The notes: generated from the sequence alone by a model not told the origin. Positions 12,927-26,356 are shown, counted from the stretch's first letter. The stretch is DNA of 64,000 nucleotides from Acanthacorydalis orientalis (GCA_034766995.1 CM068313.1:21391512-21455511); one strand, 5' to 3'. Numbers and translations: made by a program.

Positions 12927-14509
12927 ATTTCTTTTTATTTTTTAAAAAAATATTTTTTTGTTAATTGACAAAAAAATTATTCAGCTATAAATAATTTTTT
13001 TTCAGCAATTTAATAGAATTCATAAAATCATTGTTAGTTATTTAAAAATGGTTTAAAAACATTAAAGTTACACATGCGATATAAAACATTTATTTCTTTT
13101 AGCAGAAAAAATATTTTATATATATTTTATTGCATGATGGCCGCGAGGGCGATCGCACGTGCTACTATGAGTACCCAATGATTTAACATTTTTAGGGTGT
13201 ACTGATTGTAAATATGCATATGTAAAAAATAACGATAATTTAACATGCATATTAACTACATTTTTATGAATATTTAATGCTTTTTCTCCGCAGTGAGACA
13301 TATATTGCATATTTGTTTAATGGTATAATTAATCCACTTAATATTAGGAAAATAAATAATATTTAAATTAGTATTATAGTTATATTTTATTTTTATGCTG
13401 TAATTGTTTCTGTTCGATTTGTACAGAATATTGAATTATAAAAAAAATATAAAATATTATCACATAATAGTTTAACTACTCAACGATTAATTTCATATTT
13501 ATTTTTATTTCTTAGATAATATTATATTGTTCGTAGCAAAAAGTAGAAATGAAAAATGACAAAGAAATCAGTTCTTACTATAGACTTTTTCAAGATGTGA
13601 AAAAAGTAAATGAACATTTTCATATAAACGAAATATTGTAAGTAAAATTACATTTTCTTTCTTGATTACTTTTTCTATATAAAAATCCTACATTTTTTTC
13701 TAGATTATATTGTCTACTTTTAAATCATACACCTTTCTATCAATAGAACGAAATATAGAATTATATTTTTTATATTTTAGTTTGATCTCCTTTGTTTTCT
13801 TTTACTATTATCAATGATAACAAACGCATTTACATATATGTCACAATTTAAAAAAAAACATTCAGGCAACACATTTATACGCTTAGGAACTCTTTTTACT
13901 ATTGTTCTATCAACACAGTAAAAATATGATCACAGAAAAATTTACAGAATATTCAATAAACAAAAATGTCAATTTAAAATAAATATATATATATATATAT
14001 ATAAACACTTTTATGATTCACAAAATTTACATTTTGGAAGAACTATATTATTATTTCTCAAATAAAAAAACTTCCATTAATCTTTGTGCCTCTGGTATTT
14101 AATATGATTTTTTTTATTGTGGAAAAATACTTCTATAAACCTACTACACACATTTTACTTGTAACATTTTTAACACATACTTGAAATTACCTCCTACCTA
14201 TTATGTTCGTGTCTGAATTTAGTTATTATGTATTTATGCTTAAGCTTCTGCAATTTATTGTTAATATATTTTAAGAATTTTAGCCTCAATCTAAAATTAT
14301 TTAAATGTATTGATGTTGTTGCTTAATTTCGATCGTTTTCGCCGTATAATTGATTAGTGACGTTATTTACTGGAATGAAATTCCTATTTAATGATGTTCG
14401 TGTTCTGTATGATCATTGAAATCACCGTGTAAATTTGATTACCTTAACGGTTTCGAAGATCAAATATTATTTGACAATTTATTGACTTTACTAATCTATC
14501 TATTTGCCT

Positions 14510-14558
<49 letters not shown>

Positions 14559-14654
14559 GAGAGAGAAAGATCGAGAGAGGGAGAGAGAGAGAAAGAGAGA
14601 GAGAATTAAATTAATTTTGTTTTTAATAATTATCATCATGTTATTTAAGAACTA

Positions 14655-14713
<59 letters not shown>

Positions 14714-15640
14714 TTAGTATAAATGTATAAACTATTTCTTCTTATATTTTAGTTAACTAGTGTATTAGTACAATTTGAAAATTTTGGTCACACTGATTTT
14801 TTATGCATATTATTTTTAAAATCATTCAACCATTTCACATATTAAACAAATGTCATATATTATTGTTATTTTTATATTGCCATGATTATAATTAATAAGT
14901 AATCTTTTCAATTGTGCTATTACTTCGTTCAGTGTTTTTATCTTGTGTATATTGAAATAATATTTATTTATTAGTTCACATATTATTCTTCATTAGTAAT
15001 TTGATATTATAATAGTAGAAGCTCAAATATTCAGTACATGCTCAGTAATAAAAATTTAGGGTATAGTAATATTTGAATGCATTTTTTATGCATTAACTAC
15101 TCTAAAATCTGATTAGCTAAAATCAAGAAGTGACAAAAATACTTTCTTGCTGGTAAATTTATCTATTGAATAGTAATATTTATATAATGATGTTTGGGAG
15201 TTGATATTGCGCTTTCTCATTGCACTGCAATAGTGTTTCTAATGTTTTAAATTGGATTTTTTACAAACAAAAAAGTGTAAAACTGTTGTACTAAAAATCA
15301 AATTCAGTGCGAAAATGTTTTTAAAATGTTCTGTTAAATAGCTACCATTTTCTAATTGATAACCGAAAAGGTTATATTTTAAATAATATTTAGGATCTTG
15401 AATAAGAAAATAGTGTTAAGAAAATGTGAATATATATATATATATATATATAAAATAGAAGGTTTCCATAAATGTTTTTTATATCAGAGAAAAATAAAAC
15501 ATCTTTAACTGATTTTGAAGTAAAAAACGAAGCAATTGTGTGAAAATTAAAATAATCTACTTCGAAATTTAATGCAAATGATAAATGTTATATGAACAAT
15601 ATGACAAATGACAACAATATGAACCAATAAGTCAGTCTAA
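11351..15640. other. AT-rich intergenic DNA with microsatellites
   Basis: (TA)n tracts lie at 11553-11584, 11680-11725, 12068-12122, 12310-12332, 12738-12760 (running into TG), 12886-12922, 13981-14002, 14517-14558, 14659-14712 and 15429-15452. A GC-rich patch at 13139-13165, containing CCGCGAGGGCGATCGCACGT, is isolated and unexplained. No gene is supported. Confidence 0.7.
14511..14604. repeat. Compound microsatellite (TA)n-(GA)n
   Basis: A TA run passes through TATG into an interrupted GAGA tract (about 14558-14604) that includes GAAAGA and GATCGAGA variants. GAGA runs can bind GAGA-factor-type proteins in insects, but nothing else here suggests a promoter. Confidence 0.9.
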
Positions 15641-15644
15641 GGTC

Positions 15645-15822
15645 GTTGACCCATTGAAGAAGGTGGGTGGAATAGTAAACAAGTTTCAATTGACAAAAGA
15701 TCAAATTTAAAATATTAATGAGGCAGGTCTATATACTGGAAGTTGCAGGTTTATACTGGAAAAAAACAGTCTCTGGATGAAGACAGCCAATAAAATATTA
15801 ACATTTGTAGCTTGTACAAATA
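15645..15822 (+). pseudogene. Tigger/jerky-type (pogo superfamily) transposase relic, cut off by a mariner insertion
   Basis: One plus-strand phase from about 15684 to 15819 keeps recognisable DDE_1 (Tigger/jerky) transposase sequence: a block reading LTKDQI, a stop, then NINEAGLY, and later ILTFVACTN. In the family these correspond to the QIYNADETGLYWK block and the later TFMPCSNATG-type block. The stop at 15708-15710 falls where the family has Tyr. The acidic residue of the DETG motif, the first catalytic Asp, is Asn here. A short internal duplication (about 15723-15760, two copies of a GCAGGTYTATACTGGAA-like unit) adds damage. The reading ends at a TA where the neighbouring mariner begins. 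I see no convincing continuation after the mariner. Clearly non-functional. Confidence 0.7.
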
Positions 15823-16397
15823 TTAGGTTGATAAGAAAATAATTGTGGTTTTTGTTTTCTGAATTCTAACCATAATTTTTTTCAATGATAGTGTTATTTC
15901 ATCGTGTTCATGTTATATCACTTCAAAATGCATTTTTCGATCAGTATTTTGATAACATCTACTTTGGTTTTATTATTAATTTTGCTTCAAATTGTGCTAT
16001 TGAATTAAAGTTGGAAAAGAAGCAAACAAGGGAAAAATTTTTGTTTAATTCAAAACGGGTGGTAAAGTAGCAGAATCTGATCGTAAACTAAACGATGATT
16101 TTGGCTTGGGTACTGTTAAGGAACGTATGATGTAATGGTGGTTCCAAAAATATTGTTCTGCGGACAAGAGACTTGAAGATGAAGAAGATCGAGGGCGTCC
16201 TTCTTTAGTTCATAACGACCAACTGAAGGCGTTAGTTGAATCAGAACCATATACAACAATTCGAGAGCTTGCACAAAAGTTAGGCGTTAGTCATATAACA
16301 GTTGTGGACCACTTAAAACAGCTAGGAAAAACAGAAAAGAGAACATTGTATATGAATTTGAAGGTCATAAACCGCAATTATTTTTCTACCGACCTAA
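15823..16397 (+). mobile_element. Internally deleted mariner element with terminal inverted repeats
   Basis: The left end (TTAGGTTGATAAGAAAATAA, then TTGTGGTTT) and the right end read on the other strand (TTAGGTCGGTAGAAAAATAA, then TTGCGGTTT) match at all but about five of 29 positions. Their form resembles the Hsmar1/cecropia-type mariner ends known from vertebrates and insects. The left end abuts a TA; a matching TA is not cleanly seen on the right. The element is 575 bp against about 1.3 kb for a complete mariner, because the sequence jumps from the DNA-binding domain straight to the right repeat. It is therefore a non-autonomous or dead copy. Confidence 0.9.
16011..16335 (+). pseudogene. 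Mariner transposase N-terminal (DNA-binding) fragment, broken
   Basis: The translation shows the two helix-turn-helix units of a mariner transposase: EKKQTREKFLF, then AESDRKLNDDFGLGTVKERM, then WWFQKYCSADKRLEDEEDRG, and RELAQKLGVSHITVVDHLKQ. A one-base loss near 16047 shifts the frame where the family reads LFEFK. A TAA at 16133-16135 replaces the Gln before the conserved WWF. The whole catalytic DDD domain is absent. The 61-codon ORF at 15885-16070 that overlaps its start is a shadow of this relic and not a separate gene. Confidence 0.88.
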
Positions 16398-17364
16398 AAT
16401 ATCATTTTCTCCGAAATAAAACAATATAAATTACAATAAAAAGTTGATTGTGTAACAAGTGTTTTGAAAATATTAACACTCCCGATAATATAAACAGCCC
16501 TGGTTTTATTTTGTTTACGCTATTAAATGTGTACTGTATTTTTTTTCATTGTATACTTTTCTGTTTCATTTGTCTATTTTTCAACAATTTATTACTTTAT
16601 ATTCCAGATGAATTTTGTTTCTATTTTCAATTTAATGTAATTTAATCAGTTTTATTTCAACACTAGTCTCTATACATACAGTATAGGTGCCGAGTCCAAA
16701 GCACTACACACATAATTTAATGTCGTCGTATCAATCCGATAATTACACACTATTCTCTACCGCGTATCGTGTTTGTTTATGACAGGTCGCATTAACCGAC
16801 GTTGAACAAGATGTTAACGTGATTATATCGATTTATTTTTTATTTTAATCAAACAAGTAAACATTGAGGCTTCTACCACGATGAAGTATTGGACCGTACA
16901 CCCAATGTAACAATTTATTTGATCCACAAGGGTGTGTAGATTGCTTGATAAATTCTTTTTTGGTGTGATACAAATTTATTGTTTATATTAAATTTATCTG
17001 ATTTGCTAGAGGAAAATAAATGAGCTGATGCAATTAAAAAACTTACCGGTTGCATTTTCATCTTATTTTTTTTTAAGTTTTTACCTTGGGCTGTATATGT
17101 TATGCTTATTATTTTTTTGTATACCCGTGAAATTAAAAGTGTAGATTAAATCTTTCTATTCAAAAATCATATCGACCATGCCATCTCTATTCTTCATAAA
17201 GAATATAATTTTGTTTTTGATAAACATTGAAATAGATATACTATTTTATTGATATATCAGATACATAAATATTAGTTTGTATGTTTTTTATGTTAGAATT
17301 ATTTGTTTTATATCATATTATTAGAAGATTTATTTCGATTTTTTTCTATTCCAGTGATTCATTG

Positions 17365-17405
<41 letters not shown>

Positions 17406-19573
17406 AAGTTAAAAACAGATTACAATTTATATATGACAACTTATTATAGTTATTATTTGAGCTGATTACCATTTGATTGTTTAAAACGTGTACATTTTAA
17501 CGTTGTTATTGATCCTGTTCGAAGTAAGAGCGGTAATTGTAAATGTACATAATGTAATATAATAAATGTAAATGTTCATTTACATTTATTGATAATTACA
17601 ATAACAAAACCTAACATTCCACGTTTGTATGATGTGTAGTGGTTATTGAAATAAGATTTTTTAACTGAAACCTTGACAAGTTTTGTGCATTTATAAACAG
17701 TTAACGCTTTTGAGGGATCATTTCCGAGCACAAAACAATCTTTGTATAGTTTCTAACTAACGGATATTAGTTGTGGTAAATATACAATTCATTTGCAAAT
17801 AATATAGCGGAATTTGCATACAACGTTTAGTTGCCATGTATACATTCATTGCGCAGCTTTAATATATTATAAGTATATACATGTGCAAGTAATAATATTT
17901 AATTTGTATGACATAAAGCTTTCAGCTAACATGACTTTTGATAAAACGTGATTGACAACTGAACTTGAAATGAGATAACAAAAAGTATAGTTCTGTACAG
18001 CAATGAACATTTTCATCGTTGAATTTATGTACGTACTTTTTATCGGGAAAAATTATCTTTTGTTACATTAATAAACATTTTTAAACTCTTCAATAAAAAA
18101 ATATTCTATTCATTCTTTATAAATTTCATATTTACAAAGAAATATTTCCACCTGCAGTTCAAAAATCGCGTGTCTATCAAAAGTAATATATATCTTTTTT
18201 CAATACTGTATTATATGTTTCGTAACAATCGAACCTGTATTTTTCACATAATAAGCCGCCCTTGGATATAAAAAACGTGTTATTTATGCACCAATATCCA
18301 TACTTAAGATTAAACGTAAACGTTACATTATTTATGTACCTGTTCTAAGTGTATGTTTTATTTGGATATAAGGAGTTTCCTTTTGTGTTGTCTTAATAAA
18401 AGAAATGATACTTTAATATACAGACATTCGTTAATATGTAATGATATCATTAAAATATTGTATTCACTTTTGAATCAATAATATTCTTTTTTTGCATTGA
18501 AACATATAAGCGAAGGATATGTAATTAATAATTTCATGAATCTAAAAGTGTATATTTTTATATAAAAAAAAAAACGATTTTGAGGTTTTAAATAGTACAA
18601 GAATTCGTAATAGTTTATTAGCTGAATATTAAATTACCATTTATTTAATAATAGTTTCTAAAATTATTTGTTTATATTTTTCAGTAGTGAAAATATGTCA
18701 TATTTATATTGATCATTAACGTAAGTTTATACCATTTGTCCAGATTGATATAGAAATTAATATTAATTCATTTCAGAGAAAATATCTACTTGTCGTAGAC
18801 AGTTATGTCGATATTGAAATTATTAATGTTGTAATTAGTTTACTTTCGTAAATGTCTCTTATTAAAAGTAATGAAACTTTAGAGTAAGTAGAAAAAAGAA
18901 AATTGAACATTTTTATAATTATACTTTTATATGTATACATTATGTTTCTGTTAGGTTTTCACATTAAATCAGTATTGAAAAGAAACAACAATTTTCAAAC
19001 ACTCTTCTCTTCATAACACATTCCTTTTCTGTATGTGTATGTATGTATCTGCATCTGTTCGTGTATAAACATAATATAAATTAGTTTACAAATAATTGAT
19101 TGATTTTCTAGAAAGTATCAAATACACAAGAGGAAATAATAATCTTTATTAATAATTTGTGACAGTTTGGTGTGTGGTTTTCTTCTTTTGTATTTTTTTT
19201 CCACATAATATAGTCCTGTATTATTATAAAATCATTAATAATATGCTTTTACTTTTTTATGTTCGAAAATTTTGTGGCTTCCGTGTTTATTGAAATCTTT
19301 TGTTATATTTTTTTTCTTACAGAACCAAAGGGTTTAAAATTATACATTTAAAAATGAAGTCAGTAATTATATTGGTTTTTAGAATATTGTTGGTATTGTT
19401 AACAATTTTTTGTAAAGATGTTTGATTTTTTATAAAAGTATAGCATAAAATTTAATTAAGAATAATTAACACACAAAATTAATATATGTATATTATTAAC
19501 TTATTTTTGTAAATGTTTCGGTGTACACATTGAGACCTACATGTACATATTTTTAATTTGAATATACTTATAC

Positions 19574-19628
<55 letters not shown>

Positions 19629-20370
19629 ATTTGAATTTGGAAGTAAATTATTTATCATTAAACGTTTGCATTTTATTTCTTAATAATCTTAATACCATTA
19701 TAGAATTAAATGAAAAAGATTTAATATTTGAAACAACAAATAATTAAATTGCTTATAAAAATGTAAATAAACTATCTCATCATGTGTGCCATTATTTTAA
19801 AATTTGCATTTTGCATATTTTACTGAACGTTAAAGTTGTGTTGAACGCATTCTTTTCGTTTAAATATTTTTCATTTATATTAAAATTCAAAATTTTAGAA
19901 TTTAATTCATGCAAATTTAAATGTTTCAAATGAATTATTTTTTGATGTGCATATTTATTTATATTGAAAAGTATTTATATCTATAATATAAATTCAAAAT
20001 ACTTTTTTATAAAATGGAACAAAGAAGAAAAAATTTAAAAAGTAAATTTTAGAACGTGTTTTTTTTTTTGTTTACATTTCATAACTAATATTGATTCTTT
20101 ATAACAATAAATAGATTTACTTCAATTTTCATGTATCATTATTGGATGGTTTTAGTGTGTCGATATTAATATCTCCATTGATATTAACTCCCTAATGTTT
20201 ATAATTAATGGTCAACTATTTTTATATATGTAGTATTGTTGCACGAAGTTTAATGCTTAACATTTAATTTAAGGCATTGTAAGCCATAAAGTACATCATG
20301 TAAATTATACATATACAAAAGTATATACACGCATACATGCACATTCACATTAAAGCACGCACACACACAA

Positions 20371-20413
<43 letters not shown>

Positions 20414-20525
20414 ATTCTTTTTATTTTTACTGATGTTACTAAGACTATATATTTATGATAATATTAAATCAAAATATATGTTCCATGTATTTTAAGTAGA
20501 TTTAAATCAATTTTATATGTCAAAT

Positions 20526-20564
<39 letters not shown>

Positions 20565-20879
20565 GTAGATAAAATATAAATTTAAATTAAGAGTGGATAA
20601 AAATGGGTTAAAAAAGTTTAATTACAAAACTTTTTTTATTCAAATATGTTTATCAATTTTATCATTTGAGAATAAGATTTATAAATTACTGTTCATATGT
20701 TTTTTACTTTTCCATAGCAGTCAAGTTATTACTAACAACTGAAAATCGATAAAAAAAACTCGCTAGTATCTGTTCAGAAACAGGTAATTATTATTTGAAC
20801 ACCTACTACATTTTAAAAGTTCGAATTCTGTTGGTGAGTAATCACAATCTGTGATCGTCACTAATTGCTAAACAATAGT
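16398..20879. other. AT-rich intergenic DNA
   Basis: Contains (TA)n at 17371-17402, 19579-19625 and 20528-20559, and (CA)n-(TA)n at 20353-20411. The patch 16660-16935 is noticeably less AT-rich and non-repetitive, but I cannot assign it. A near-perfect hairpin lies at 17561-17590. The ORF at 16448-16645 is Phe/Ile/Tyr-rich and looks like composition, not a gene. Confidence 0.65.
17561..17590. repeat. Perfect 14-bp inverted repeat with 2-base loop
   Basis: AATAAATGTAAATG, then TT, then CATTTACATTTATT. An additional outer pair (GTAATT at 17533-17538 and AATTAC at 17594-17599) could extend the stem with internal mismatches. It is not followed by features that would identify a terminator, a microRNA or a transposon end. 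Confidence 0.85.
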
Positions 20880-21095
20880 CTAACAAGGAATTGCAGATAA
20901 TAATACCGGCTAGTTACCGCAGCAGCGCTTTTGTCGGTATCCAAGATGGACGTTCGCGGGCATAAAGGGGCGAAAAGTTACTTGCTAAGAATGTCACTGT
21001 TACGTTGTGAATGTAGCGAAGAGTTTACAGATTTAGTAGATGTGATTGATTCAGGCAATTATGTTTTGTTGCTTACGTATGTATTTGTTTGATTT
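20880..21095 (+). other. GC-richer island with a possible first coding exon
   Basis: Base composition rises sharply around 20910-21020. An ATG at 20946 sits in CCAAGATGGACG, close to the TISU-type start context (SAASATGGCGGC) known from genes with very short leaders. From there 48 codons are open to the TGA at 21090-21092; the peptide begins MDVRGHKGAKSYLLRMSLL and continues with CECSEEFTDLVDVIDSGNY. A GTATGT at 21077-21082 would serve as a splice donor before the stop. I do not recognise the peptide and see no partner exon. Alternatives are a conserved regulatory element or chance. Confidence 0.3.
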
Positions 21096-24000
21096 TTTTT
21101 ATGAAATTAATTAGAAATAAGAGCGATTGAATTTATTTTATTTAAAAGTACATTAAAGTTCTTTGTTTACTTAAATGTAAGTTAGTTGTCAATAATATTT
21201 TATTTTATTCATGTTTATTAAAATATGATGTTTCAATAGAATTAATAAATTTTACTACTAGAAATTATATTAACTATTTTTTGAGCAAACTACGAAATTC
21301 TATTATTCTTTTTATTTCTGCCAGATAAAATTACTACTATTACATATTGTAAATAAATTAAAAAAAAAAAAACACACACATTATTCACTAATATTTTAAA
21401 TGGCAGAATATTATTCAATAAATCATGATCAAATAATGTATGCTGAACATACAGAGATTTCAATATCTGTAGTATTTAATTTCTATTATAAGACAGACTA
21501 TAATCATTAATCAAATAATCTGTCGCATATTGATACATTTAACTAGTATCATTTTTTTTAATTACTCAGTATAGGAAAACTACTTATATTGGAAATTAAA
21601 TAACTTTTTTAATTTATTGCTTCTTTCTATATACTAGTTCATATATCACGTTGTAGCAATTCATAAAATACACACGTTAAAAATCGATTTAATTATAACA
21701 TAAATGACATTGCAGTTTAATTCTATCTTATAATTGTAAAAATATCTCAATTCACAACTAACGAATAGACTTAAATAAATCATGACAAAAACAGCACCCA
21801 CCGACAAAATCAACAGGATGCCATTGCAATCAAAGTATGTTCTTATATGATTTTCTATAGAAATAGAAGAAACAGCGGGCGGTTAAACTGTATTTCTTGG
21901 TCTACATGTGTGGTTTTTTATTGTGACTAGTTTTATTATTATAAAAATATTCTTTATGTACAACTAATCACCTAAAATGAACGATAATTATAACTGCTTA
22001 CACAAAAAATAATAACAGATTAACTTGGTTGTAATTTGAATGTTTTGCAATTATCATTTTATAAAAGAGATTACAAACATTAGATTTACATCTATTATAG
22101 GACAATAATTTTGTGAAAAATTATAAAACTATAGTTTTATAATGTAAATTATAAAATCACATCAATGTTTTTTTAAAAAAATTTTTTTACAAATATTTCT
22201 TTTAAAAAATATTTGTATAACTCAAAAAAGTACTGAAATGAACTTTTAAAAATATAATTTCTTTAATTATATTAATCGGAAAAAAATTAAAATGGTTAAT
22301 ATTATACTAAGATATATTTTTCAGTTGACATTTTTTTTCATTATCAAATGATAATTGTAATGTGTTTTTCAAGTTTTCGAAGAGTAGCTGTTATTTTATA
22401 TCAAATAAAGAAAATGAGTTAACTTTATATTTTGTATAAAAAGTATAGTATATTGGAAAAAAATATTATGAATATAAATGAACAAGGTAAAAAATTCAAT
22501 AAAAAAGATTTGATTATGCTAAAGTAAAATGAAAAATGTTACATATTATAAATAAATGCAATAATCGTACAACTAAATTTCAAAAATGACAATGTAACTA
22601 TCAGCTTACTTATAATGTGTGTTTTTTTATTGTTCAAATATCATTTATGTATTATGGTTAAGTAATTTATCTGAATCCACATTTGCTTACGTTATTCGTT
22701 AATTTAATCCACGTGATAAATAATGTGCATCCATTCCACACTACTGCTCTGAAATGATTAACCAATAAAATGCATATAAAAAATATTGAACTGAATATAA
22801 TGATCAGTTATTGCAGGTAACAAATTGCAAAACGACAATCAACCAACTAACTACTTCTCAAAGACAATAGCTTTGATAAATGTTTAGTATTTATTTCGAG
22901 GAAGAATTTCAAAAATCGTGTACTATAATCAGATGAGTTGTTAGGAAATACCATTTATCTACTTACATCGACAATCATGCGAGCTGTAACGTGCTGAAAA
23001 GTTATTAGCTCCATTTCAGTCACGAATGACAGCATTGGCTTCTCGTGTTAACTCAACGCGATCTGGTTATCTATCTTTGTTTTAAAACACGATTTTACAC
23101 TTACGTTACTTGAACATAAATTGAAGCATTAAATGTAAAGGATGCCTCATAAGGTCACATCAAAAACCATCAAGCTCGGGATATAATTCGAAGGAAGTGT
23201 TGAAAATATAGAAATACATTTCTGGTACTATTCTGCAAATATTTAAATTATATTCAAATATATTTTATTCGTTATGGACAGGGAAAAATATCCATAAAAA
23301 TGTAATTTCTATTGAAAAATCTCGCCAGTGTAAATATGAAAAATAATATAGTATTCAATATTCATTTTAACTTTTAATAACTTTTCATTCAACTCCATCC
23401 GTAGCCAGCTCCAACCATTCATTTAATACAACATAAAATTATGGAGTCTTTTTTTTTTAAAAAAATATTATCATTAATATACATTTACCGTTTTTTTCCA
23501 CATTTAAATAATAATTTTAATAAAGTAACAGATGTCTAAATTCGTTAACAAGTTTAAAAACAAAAGTGACGGAGGTCATATATTTAAATACGTATATATG
23601 TTTAAGAATGTACGCTTCTTTACATAATACTACTCGTTAACTCATTTATTGAAATGCTCTCATACGTTATATGATACAATGATATTGACAATATATAATT
23701 TAATAATTAATCATTCATACTTTATTACTCATAAATATATTATTTTAATAATGCTTGCAAAGCTATTTAACTTCTATAGCACCGTTAAACATAAATTATA
23801 TATATATATACACATACATACATATATACATACATACATATATACATACATACATATATGGTGCCGTCAATAAACTTTAAATCATTTAACCTCTTAAAAT
23901 CAGTAAAATGAAAATAGCCGATAGCTGGTAATATTTTATTTTTACGTTAGTGTTACATTTATGCAGTGTTTAAAACGAATGAATTTATTTATTTTGAAAA

Positions 24001-26130
24001 TTTTTTCAACTGATTAAATTTATTACTGTAAGTATTTTAAGTAAACTTCTTTTAAAAATGTTATAAATTAGTTTAAAACGCTTTATGAACTAAATAGAAA
24101 CGAACATTATTATCAATTTAAATTAAAAAGATATTTCGTAGTTAATTTATTTCTTGTACACTTTTTCTAATTTTTTCACAAAAAAAATATAAAATTTATA
24201 AAATATCATTTTTCGGAAGTATAACGAATTCGTGTTTTTTTTATATTAAGATCCTTAAGTTAACTATGTTTACAGTTCATTGCAATTGGTCTAGATTTAT
24301 CAGGCATGTTTCCGTAGACTAGTCAATAAGAAAGACGACTGAACAGTCCTGCACACGAGACCATATCTCTTAAATGATTTGTGGTATTGTAATGAAATAA
24401 AAAATAAAAATAATCATTCACATTTAATTCTTCTGTAATCTACAAAAACCGATGGTACATTTATTAGTTATTTTCAAATTGAACCGTTTAAGTTGATTAC
24501 AAGTTCAAATTTGAAGTTTAACTGATAATAAGACTTATTTCACACAGAAAGAAAATATAGTAAGTAGGTAACGTTATTATAAATTCAAATGCATATGAAA
24601 TTTATGGGTTGTTTAATAAATGTTTACGTTTATTCGTTATTTATATTAAACATATAATAAAAAAATATTGATATTTTTCAAATTATTAAAATTTGGATTC
24701 AAATTACATTTCAGGTTTAAAATTTTAATGTACTGTTTTATAAAATACTGTTTTTAAATGTACTGTTTTATAAAATTAAAAAAAAATACTCAAAATATAC
24801 AAAATATTTGAAAATTTTAACAAAAATATTACTTATTAAATTTGCGTGGATAATTTTAGCTACATTATTATAATATGGATTTATGATGTGTTTCTAATAA
24901 ATGATTAAAAATTATAATTCGTCAAGGATTTATAAAATCGCATGTCTTTAATATGTCATGGAAATGTGTATGTAGATATAACGAATATCAATATAAAACG
25001 TGAACATCTTGTATGTGAATAAACAAGAATATTTGAATTTTTGGTTGTTGGCGTGGGCATTTAGTTTGAATTATTTGTTTATTCTGTAATAGAATTTATT
25101 TACATTTTTAATTTGTTAAAATAAATCTAAAATAATAAATGGTATAATAATAGAAAATCGTGATTGATTTCAAAATTAGTATAAGAAGGGAACATTGTGA
25201 ATTTTCCACATTGTTATGCATGTTGCCAACAAAATTATCAAGCGTTAGAAATAATTCTGGGATAAAAATGAAATATATTTTGTAACGTTTGTTTGAATGA
25301 TTTTTTAAACTGATTGAAATACAAATTTACGTCGATTTCTTTTATCAAAATAATGAAAAACGTTCATTTGAATATATGACTGATGCTACTTTCTTTTTTT
25401 TGTAAATTTTCAGTGAACATTTACTAAACAAGTACTCGAAACGCCTATCTACATTGATGTACCGACGTGCTAATATTGACAACGTTCAAATAGAAATTGG
25501 TTGTCAATAAATGTAGATATGTCTATATATTTATGAAACGCTCTGTTACATTTATGTTTATGTATTATTTCTTTTTGAAACACTGAGTAACTAATCGAAT
25601 GACATCTAAATATTTGATGTCCAATTGAACATTTACGCACGTGTTAGTTGAAGACAAACAACGACCACTCACGTCCCGTATTGATTCTTCCAAGTATCCT
25701 CTTCAATCGAAACGTATATCTAACATTTCACTTAAATGAGTACAAGGAGATTCGTACGTTATGTACACAACACAACAAATAGCCCAAATTGACCCGGAGA
25801 TGTGGTCATTGGTGGTCATCTCGCTATTCTATAAAGGAGATTCTTGCGAATGTGTACTTTTTAAATACTTGTACAGATTGGGCGTATTCACTCTTTACTA
25901 AGTACTAATCCGTTTCAATTTACCAAATGTGTATGAGAAATTACGAGAGCAAATAATTTTAAAAATAAAAATATTATCAATAATTGGAATCGTTTGAACG
26001 ATTTCCAATATTTATGGAACACTGTTTGACTTGATTTCATACAGATTTCATTACACATACTTGACTTAAAACATATTAATATTTATACATTTATAAAAAA
26101 AGCGTAAATGTATACAAATGTAGGGAAATA
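21096..26130. other. AT-rich intergenic DNA, few microsatellites
   Basis: This stretch has few TA tracts, the main one being a TACA/TATA-type tract at 23798-23860. Slightly more complex pockets at 22850-23190, 24240-24380 and 25600-25880 contain no ORF or family I recognise. A 20-bp unit (AATGTACTGTTTTATAAAAT) occurs at 24727-24746 and 24757-24776. A T-run/A-run near 23448-23470 forms a short AT hairpin. Confidence 0.65.
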
Positions 26131-26131
26131 G

Positions 26132-26204
<73 letters not shown>

Positions 26205-26291
26205 CAATTCAGAATAACCTTATTTTACATGTAAAGATATCCTCTCTATTTCTCTCTTTCTCTTTATATATAATATCTATCTATCTATCTT

Positions 26292-26356
<65 letters not shown>

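Noticed and set aside
13116..13310. Minus-strand 64-codon ORF ending in the GC patch
   Set aside because: Only the last dozen codons lie in GC-richer sequence and no family resemblance is visible. The patch is reported separately as an observation.
15885..16070. 61-codon ORF as an independent gene
   Set aside because: Its C-terminal part is the start of the mariner transposase relic, and it lies between mariner terminal repeats.
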